Source of the DNA: Maylandia zebra
Taxonomy: Eukaryota; Chordata; Actinopteri; Cichliformes; Cichlidae
Assembly: GCF_041146795.1 (NCBI RefSeq)
Contig: NC_135170.1
Location: 29,871,533 to 29,935,532, forward strand
Length of the DNA: 64,000 nucleotides
Direction of reading: 5' to 3'
Shown here: positions 56,225 to 64,000 of the stretch, in pieces
How positions within the stretch are numbered: the stretch's first letter is position 1
How the letters are laid out: each line of letters begins with the position of its first letter
Notes under the pieces: model-generated
What the model saw: the letters and a program-made list of their open reading frames with translations, nothing else
What the model was told of the DNA's origin: nothing
The model's database searches: none
Position numbers and translations under genes: made by a program

Positions 56225-59200
56225 TTGGTTAATCTCCACTTTCACCCCTGTGATCCACAGCCCAAATTACTGTATGATTCAGAGAAAATTAACCATAAAA
56301 TTTACCCAATTTACTCAACTATACTTTTAATGTCCTCATCTTTGAGCTCAGATTACAGGAAAACTGAAAGAGGTGACGCAGATATCTCACTGGATTCTGA
56401 CTCTGGGTGACCCCCACTCTGCATGCTGTGATCCACAGCCAAAATTACTGTACAGTTTTTGAGAAAATTGATAGTAAAATCTTCCCATTTTGCTTTACTG
56501 TACTCTACATATTGACATCTTTGATCTCCGATTACAGGAAAACTGTAAGAGGTGACGCAGATATTTCACTGGATTATGAATCTAGGCTGTCTCCACTCTG
56601 CACCCTGTGATCCACAGCCAAAATTACTGTACGGTTTTTGAGAAAATTGATAGTAAACTTTGCACAATTTACTCTACTGTACTCTATATATTCTCATCTT
56701 TGAGCTTAGATTACAGGAAAACTGTAAGAGGTGACGCAGATATCTCACTGGATTATGACTCTGGGTGACCCCCACTCTGCACCCTGTGATCCACAGCAAA
56801 AATTACTGTACAGTTTTTGAGAAAATTGATAGTAAAATCTTCCCATTTTGCTTTACTGTACTCTACATATTGACATCTTTGAGCTCAGATTACAGGAAAA
56901 CTATAAGAGGTGACGCAGATATTTCACTGGATTCTGAATCTAGGCTGTCGCCACTCTTCACCCTGTCATCCACAGCCAAAATTACTGTACAGTTTTTGAG
57001 AAAATTCATGGTAAAATCTTCCCATTTTGCTTTACTGTACTCTACATATTGACATCTTTGAGCTCCGATTACAGGAAAACTATAAGAGGTGACGCAGATA
57101 TTTCACTGGATTATGAATCTAGGCCATCTCCACTCTTCACCCTGTGATCCACAGCCAAAATTACTGTACGGATTTTGAGAAAATTGATAGTAAACTTTGC
57201 ACAATTTACTCTACTGTACTCTATATATTCTCATCTTTGAGCTTAGATTACAGGAAAACTGTAAGAGGTGACGCAGATATCTCACTGGATTATGACTCTG
57301 GGTGACCCCCACTCTTCACCCTGTGATCCACAGCCAAAATTACTGTACGGTTTTTGAGAAAATTGATAGTAAACTTTGCACAATTTACTCTACTGTACTT
57401 TTAATATCCTCGTCTTTAACCTCAGATTACAGGAAAACTGTAAGAGGTGACGCAGATATTTCACTGGATTATGACTCTGGGTGACCCCCACTCTGCACCC
57501 TGTGATCCACAGCAAAAATTACTGTACGGATTTTGAGAAAATTGATAGTAAACTTTGCACAATTTACTGTACTATACTCTATATATTCTCATCTTTGAGA
57601 TTAGATTACAGGAAAACCATAAGAGGTGACGCAGATATTTCACTGGATTATGAATCTAGGCTGTCTCCACTCTGCACCCTGTGATCCACAGCAAAAATTA
57701 CTGTATGGATTTTGAGAAAATTGATAGTAAAATCTTCCCATTTTGCTTCACTGTACTCTACATATTGACATCTTTGAGCTCAGATTACAGGAAAACTGTA
57801 AGAGGTGACGCAGATATTTCACTGGATTCTGACTCTAGGCTGTCTCCACTCTGCACCCTGTGATCCACAGCCAAAATTACTGTACAGTTTTTGAGAAAAT
57901 TGATAGTAAAATCTTCCCATTTTGCTTTACTGTACTCTACATACTGACATCTTTGAGTTCCGATTACAGGAAAACTGTAAGAGGTGACGCAGATATTTCA
58001 CTGGATTCTGACTCTAGGCTGTCGCCACTCTTCACCCTGTGATCCACAGCCAAAATTACTGTACGGTTTTTGAGAAAATTGATAGTAAACTTTGCACAAT
58101 TTACTCTACTGTACTCTATATATTCTCATCTTTGAGCTTAGATTACAGGAAAACTGTAAGAGGTGACGCAGATATCTCACTGGATTATGACTCTGGGTGA
58201 CCCCCACTCTGCACCCTGTGATCCACAGCAAAAATTACTGTACAGTTTTTGAGAAAATTGATAGTAAAATCTTCCCATTTTGCTTTACTGTACTCTACAT
58301 ATTGACATCTTTGAGCTCAGATTACAGGAAAACTATAAGAGGTGACGCAGATATTTCACTGGATTCTGAATCTAGGCTGTCGCCACTCTTCACCCTGTCA
58401 TCCACAGCCAAAATTACTGTACAGTTTTTGAGAAAATTCATGGTAAAATCTTCCCATTTTGCTTTACTGTACTCTACATATTGACATCTTTGAGCTCCGA
58501 TTACAGGAAAACTATAAGAGGTGACGCAGATATTTCACTGGATTATGAATCTAGGCCATCTCCACTCTTCACCCTGTGATCCACAGCCAAAATTACTGTA
58601 CGGATTTTGAGAAAATTGATAGTAAACTTTGCACAATTTACTCTACTGTACTCTATATATTCTCATCTTTGAGCTTAGATTACAGGAAAACTGTAAGAGG
58701 TGACGCAGATATCTCACTGGATTATGACTCTGGGTGACCCCCACTCTGCACCCTGTGATCCACAGCAAAAATTACTGTACAGTTTTTGAGAAAATTGATA
58801 GTAAAATCTTCCCATTTTGCTTTACTGTACTCTACATATTGACATCTTTGAGCTCAGATTACAGGAAAACTATAAGAGGTGACGCAGATATTTCACTGGA
58901 TTCTGAATCTAGGCTGTCGCCACTCTTCACCCTGTCATCCACAGCCAAAATTACTGTACAGTTTTTGAGAAAATTCATGGTAAAATCTTCCCATTTTGCT
59001 TTACTGTACTCTACATATTGACATCTTTGAGCTCCGATTACAGGAAAACTATAAGAGGTGACGCAGATATTTCACTGGATTATGAATCTAGGCCATCTCC
59101 ACTCTTCACCCTGTGATCCACAGCCAAAATTACTGTACGGATTTTGAGAAAATTGATAGTAAACTTTGCACAATTTACTCTACTGTACTCTATATATTCT

Positions 59201-60049
59201 CATCTTTGAGCTTAGATTACAGGAAAACTGTAAGAGGTGACGCAGATATCTCACTGGATTATGACTCTGGGTGACCCCCACTCTTCACCCTGTGATCCAC
59301 AGCCAAAATTACTGTACGGTTTTTGAGAAAATTGATAGTAAACTTTGCACAATTTACTCTACTGTACTTTTAATATCCTCGTCTTTAACCTCAGATTACA
59401 GGAAAACTGTAAGAGGTGACGCAGATATTTCACTGGATTATGACTCTGGGTGACCCCCACTCTGCACCCTGTGATCCACAGCCCAAATTACTGTACGGAT
59501 TTTTAGAAAATTGATAGTAAACTTTGCACAATTTACTGTACTATACTCTATATATTCTTATCTTTGAGCTCAGATTACAGGAAAACTGTAAGAGGTGACG
59601 CAGATATTTCACTGGATTATGAATCTAGGCTGTCGCCACTCTGCACCCTGTGATCCACAGCCAAAATTACTGTACGGATTTTGAGAAAATTGATAGTAAA
59701 CTTTGCACAATTTACTGTACTGTACTTTATATATTGACATCTTTGAGCTCAGATTACAGGAAAACTGTAAGAGGTGACGCAGATATTTCACTGGATTCTG
59801 ACTCTAGGCTGTCTCCACTCTGCACCCTGTGATCCACAGCCAAAATTACTGTACGGATTTTGAGAAAATTGATAGTAAACTTTGCACAATTTACTGTACT
59901 GTACTTTATATATTGACATCTTTGAGCTCAGATTACAGGAAAACTGTAAGAGGTGACGCAGATATCTCACTGGATTATGACTCTAGGCTGTCGCCACTCT
60001 TCACCCTGTGATCCACAGAAAAAATTACTGTACGGTTTTTGAGAAAATT
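56225..60049 (+). repeat. 179-bp satellite array, forward orientation (about 21 units)
   Basis: The landmark 'gtgatccacag' recurs every 179 bases from 56252 to about 60018. The first unit is the most diverged, as expected at an array edge. Units fall into at least two types: one with 'cttcccattttgctttactg' and one with 'ctttgcacaatttactctac'. A higher-order period of 537 bp is visible: 58197-58733 and 58734-59270 look identical, and 56765-57480 recurs as 58734-59449. The 60-codon open frames in each unit rely on GTG starts and shift frame between units, so they are not genes. I cannot name the family. Confidence 0.95.
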
Positions 60050-60457
60050 AAATCCTATTCCATTACCAAACAAAATGAGTTCATTGAAGTATTTGCTTAA
60101 CTACAAGAAATGTCTTTCCACACACAATTTAAATTTTTCAAAATGTCATTCACACACCACCTCAAGTATCAACTTCATTTTTAGACATTATTTATTCAGT
60201 GCTTAATCACAACAATAGTCAACTTAAGGCACTTACATAATAAGTTAAACCTTACAATAATACATACAGAGAAAAACCCAACAATCATATGACCCCCTAT
60301 GAGCAACAGTGGGAAGGAAAAACTCCCTTTTAACAGGAAGAAACCTCTGGCAGAACCAGGCTCAGGGAGGGGCGGCCATCTGCCTCAACCGGTCAGGGTG
60401 AGAAATTACATTTCTCAGATTACTGATTTCTCATATTACTACTACACAGTTTAGATA
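60050..60457. repeat. Palindrome-arm non-satellite segment with teleost dispersed repeat (left copy)
   Basis: It contains 'gagcaacagtgggaaggaaa', 'ctcccttttaacaggaagaa' and 'gcagaaccaggctcagggag', blocks that I recall as a very common dispersed repeat of teleost genomes. The exact reverse complement occupies 61811-62218. No coding potential is recognised. Confidence 0.75.
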
Positions 60458-61810
60458 CACTCAACAAAAATATAAACGCAACACCTTTGTTACTGCTCCC
60501 ATTCCCCATGGGATGGACGTAGAGACCGAAAATTCATTCCAGATACACAATATAACCATCCCTCCCAAACAGTGGTCACAAATCAGTCCAAATGTGTGGT
60601 AGTGGGCACATCTGCCATATTGAGATAATCCATCCCACCTCACAGGTGTGCCACATCAGGATGCTGATCTGACATCATGAGTAGTGCACAGGTGTACCTC
60701 AGACTGCCCACAACAAAAGGCCACCCTGGAATGTGCAGTTTTGTCTCACAGCAAAATGCCACAGATGCCACAAGCAATGAGGGAGCGTGCAATTGGCATG
60801 CTGACAGCAGGAATGTCAACCAGATCTGTCGCCCGTGCATTGAATGTTCATTTCTCAACCATAAGCCGTCTCCACAGGCGTTTCAGAGAATATGGCAGCA
60901 CATCCAACCGGCCTCACAACCGCAGACCTCGTGTAACCACACCAGCCCAGGACCTCCACATCCAGCAGGTTCACCTCCAAGATCGTCTGAGACCAGCCAC
61001 CCAGACAGCTGCTGGAACAATTGGTTTGCACAACCAAACAATTTCTGCACAAACTGTCAGAAACCGTCTCAGGGAAGCTCAACTGCATGCCCGTCGTCCT
61101 CATCGGGGTCTTGACCTGACTCCAGCTCGTCGCCGTAACAGACTTGTGTGGGCAAATGCTCACATTCGATGGCGTCTGGCACGTTGGAGAGGTGTGCGCT
61201 TCACGGATGAATCATGGTTCACATTGTTCAGGGCAGATGGCAGCTGAGAATGTCCCAGTTCTTGCATGGCCAGCATACTCACCGGACATGTCACCCATTG
61301 AGCATGTTCGGGATGTGCTTGACCGGCGTATACGACAGCGTGTACCAGTTCCCACGAATATCCAACAACCTCGCACAACCATTGAAGTGGAGTGGACCAA
61401 CATTCCACAGGCCACAATTGACAATCTGATAGACTCCATGCGACGATGTGTTGCACTGCATGAGGCAAATGGTGGTCACACCAGATACTGACCGGTTCTG
61501 GGTCCCCAGACCCCCAATAGCGCAAAAAACTGCACATTCCAGGGTGGCCTTTTGTTGTGGGCAGTCTGAGGTACACCTGTGCACTACTCATGATGTCAGA
61601 TCAGCATCCTGATGTGGCACACCTGTGAGGTGGGATGGATTATCTCAATATGGCAGATGTGCCCACTACCACACATTTGGACTGATTTGTGACCACTGTT
61701 TGGGAGGGATGGTTATATTGTGTATCTGGAATGAATTTTCGGTCTCTACGTCCATCCCATGGGGAATGGGAGCAGTAACAAAGGTGTTGCGTTTATATTT
61801 TTGTTGAGTG
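60458..61810 (+). mobile_element. Tc1-like DNA transposon, 1353 bp, 285-bp TIRs, non-autonomous
   Basis: The terminal inverted repeats are 60458-60742 and 61526-61810, starting CACTCAACAAAAATATAAAC. They are bounded by TA at 60456-60457 and 61811-61812, as expected of Tc1/mariner insertion. Left and right repeats read as identical. The element lies precisely at the centre of the larger palindrome, so its flanks are also inverted copies of each other. Confidence 0.93.
60684..61491 (+). pseudogene. Internally deleted Tc1 transposase
   Basis: The first part (60684-61247 frame; real start probably MPQMPQAMRERA, about 60756) holds a paired-like helix-turn-helix DNA-binding region (AGMSTRSVARALNVHFSTIS) and the first catalytic Asp in FTDESWF. 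It breaks at FRADG. Another frame then gives ENVPVLAWPAYSPDMSPIEH, with the third catalytic acid, through to GGHTRY and a stop at 61491. The central roughly 100 residues usually found in Tc1 transposases, including the second catalytic Asp, are missing. The frame also changes at the junction near 61235-61245, so no active enzyme can be made from this copy. Confidence 0.9.
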
Positions 61811-62218
61811 TATCTAAACTGTGTAGTAGTAATATGAGAAATCAGTAATCTGAGAAATGTAATTTCTCACCCTGACCGGTTGAGGCAGATGGCCGCCCCT
61901 CCCTGAGCCTGGTTCTGCCAGAGGTTTCTTCCTGTTAAAAGGGAGTTTTTCCTTCCCACTGTTGCTCATAGGGGGTCATATGATTGTTGGGTTTTTCTCT
62001 GTATGTATTATTGTAAGGTTTAACTTATTATGTAAGTGCCTTAAGTTGACTATTGTTGTGATTAAGCACTGAATAAATAATGTCTAAAAATGAAGTTGAT
62101 ACTTGAGGTGGTGTGTGAATGACATTTTGAAAAATTTAAATTGTGTGTGGAAAGACATTTCTTGTAGTTAAGCAAATACTTCAATGAACTCATTTTGTTT
62201 GGTAATGGAATAGGATTT
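61811..62218. repeat. Palindrome-arm non-satellite segment (right copy)
   Basis: Exact reverse complement of 60050-60457 as far as read. It joins inverted satellite at about 62219. Confidence 0.85.
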
Positions 62219-64000
62219 AATTTTCTCAAAAACCGTACAGTAATTTTTTCTGTGGATCACAGGGTGAAGAGTGGCGACAGCCTAGAGTCATAATCCAGTG
62301 AGATATCTGCGTCACCTCTTACAGTTTTCCTGTAATCTGAGCTCAAAGATGTCAATATATAAAGTACAGTACAGTAAATTGTGCAAAGTTTACTATCAAT
62401 TTTCTCAAAATCCGTACAGTAATTTTGGCTGTGGATCACAGGGTGCAGAGTGGAGACAGCCTAGAGTCAGAATCCAGTGAAATATCTGCGTCACCTCTTA
62501 TAGTTTTCCTGTAATCTGAGGTCAAAGATGAGAATATTAAAAGTACAGTAGAGTAAATTGTGCAAAGTTTACTATCAATTTTCTCAAAAACCGTACAGTA
62601 ATTTTTTCTGTGGATCACAGGGTGAAGAGTGGCGACAGCCTAGAGTCATAATCCAGTGAGATATCTGCGTCACCTCTTACAGTTTTCCTGTAATCTGAGC
62701 TCAAAGATGTCAATATATAAAGTACAGTACAGTAAATTGTGCAAAGTTTACTATCAATTTTCTCAAAATCCGTACAGTAATTTTGGCTGTGGATCACAGG
62801 GTGCAGAGTGGAGATGGCCTAGATTCATAATCCAGTGAAATATCTGCATCACCTCTTACAGTTTTTCTGTAATCTGAGCTTAAAGATGAGAATATATAGA
62901 GTACAGTAGAGTAAATTGTGCAAAGTTTACTATCAATTTTCTCAAAATCCGTACAGTAATTTTGGCTGTGGATCACAGGGTGCAGAGTGGAGACAGCCTA
63001 GATTCATAATCCAGTGAAATATCTGCGTCACCTCTTACAGTTTTCCTGTAATCGGAGATCAAAGATGTCAATATGTAGAGTACAGTAAAGCAAAATGGGA
63101 AGATTTTACTATCAATTTTCTCAAAAACTGTACAGTAATTTTGGCTGTGGATCACAGCATGCAGAGTGGGGGTCACCCAGAGTCATAATCCAGTGAGATA
63201 TCTGCGTCACCTCTTACAGTTTTCCTGTAATCTAAGCTCAAAGATGAGAATATATAGAGTACAGTAGAGTAAATTGTGCAAAGTTTACTATCAATTTTCT
63301 CAAAATCCGTACAGTAATTTTGGCTGTGGATCACAGGGTGCAGAGTGGAGATGGCCTAGATTCATAATCCAGTGAAATATCTGCATCACCTCTTACAGTT
63401 TTTCTGTAATCTGAGCTTAAAGATGAGAATATATAGAGTACAGTAGAGTAAATTGTGCAAAGTTTACTATCAATTTTCTCAAAATCCGTACAGTAATTTT
63501 GGCTGTGGATCACAGGGTGCAGAGTGGAGACAGCCTAGATTCATAATCCAGTGAAATATCTGCATCACCTCTTACAGTTTTTCTGTAATCTGAGTTTAAA
63601 GATGAGAATATATAGAGTACAGTAGAGTAAATTGTGCAAAGTTTACTATCAATTTTCTCAAAATCCGTACAGTAATTTTGGCTGTGGATCACAGGGTGCA
63701 GAGTGGGGGTCCCCCAGAGTCATAATCCAGTGAAATATCTGTGTCACCTCTTACAGTTTTCCTGTAATCAGAGCTCAAAGATGTCAATATGTGGAGTACA
63801 GTAAAGCATAATGGGAAGATTTTGCTATGAATTTTCTCAAAATCCATACAGTAATTTTGGCTGTGGATCACAGGGTGCAGAGTGGGGGTCACCCAGAGTC
63901 ATAATCCAGTGAAATATCTGCGTCACCTCTTATAGTTTTCCTGTAATCGGAGCTCAAAGATGTCAATATGTAGAGTACAGTAAAGCAAAATGGGAAGATT
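62219..64000 (-). repeat. 179-bp satellite array, reverse orientation (about 10 units, continues past window)
   Basis: Same satellite as 56225-60049 but inverted. Landmark 'ctgtggatcac' recurs every 179 bases. Higher-order identity is again seen: 62794-62976 matches 63331-63513 (537 bp apart), and 62257-62439 matches 62615-62797 (358 bp apart). The unit at 62973-63176 encodes the same frame as the unit at 56407-56610 in the left array. The array is cut by the window edge. Confidence 0.95.

Larger units (their letters stand above)
59768..62500. repeat. Giant near-perfect palindrome centred at 61134
   Basis: Each base at x on the left matches the complement at 122268-x on the right. No mismatch was found for 59768-60742 against 61526-62500 (975-bp arms). 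The first mismatch is at 59767/62501. The arms hold about 280 bp of satellite, about 408 bp of non-satellite sequence (60050-60457) and the 285-bp transposon inverted repeat. The spacer (60743-61525, 783 bp) is the asymmetric transposase interior. Satellite outside the exact arms remains inverted and homologous, but diverged. Confidence 0.93.

Noticed and set aside
56225..64000. Repeated 60-95-codon open frames in every satellite unit on both strands, each overlapping the next by four bases
   Set aside because: They start at GTG or chance ATG codons, and the unit length (179) is not a multiple of three, so the frame shifts each time. They follow from the repeat and show no domain.

Overview
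This is teleost fish genomic DNA, probably from a spiny-rayed (percomorph) species. The evidence is the intron-rich gene structure, abundant microsatellites, fish-type LINE 3' tails and dispersed repeats, and a gene set matching parts of human 17q21. Species cannot be fixed from the sequence alone. Exon edges below were read from GT/AG sites and checked by reading frame.

Layout. (1) 1-16097, + strand: the last four coding exons of vat1. Its N-terminal exons are not in the window. The gene ends in a long Lys/Glu/Asp-rich tail. (2) 22459-26931, - strand: a five-exon deltex-type E3 ligase (DTX3L-like, 1107 aa). Its first 65 residues strongly resemble the NID domain of IFI35, which is the neighbour of VAT1 in human. 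Its RING is degenerate. It converges on vat1. (3) 29695-33601, + strand: phb1 (prohibitin), six coding exons, 271 aa. (4) 39874-48472, + strand: znf652, five coding exons, 678 aa, nine zinc fingers, with a CpG-rich promoter and noncoding first exon near 35 kb. (5) 54361-55215, + strand: phospho1, single coding exon, 284 aa. The order PHB1-ZNF652-PHOSPHO1 is as in human.

(6) 56225-64000 is not genic. About 21 tandem copies of a 179-bp satellite run up to 60049. A 2.2-kb core follows, and then the same satellite runs in the opposite orientation to the window end. The core is a near-perfect palindrome centred at 61134, with identical 975-bp arms (59768-60742 and 61526-62500). A 1353-bp Tc1-like transposon (60458-61810) with 285-bp terminal inverted repeats sits exactly at its centre. 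The transposase is internally deleted and has lost its second catalytic Asp. The satellite also has a 537-bp (3 x 179) higher-order period with identical blocks.

The genes are ordinary vertebrate single-copy loci and do not form a shared operon-like system. Two parts stand out: the transposon-centred palindrome that flips a satellite array, and the IFI35-like/deltex gene in the expected position of IFI35. Smaller points include a hAT-type MITE with an 8-bp target duplication in a phb1 intron and candidate CTCF, NRF1 and ISRE sites.
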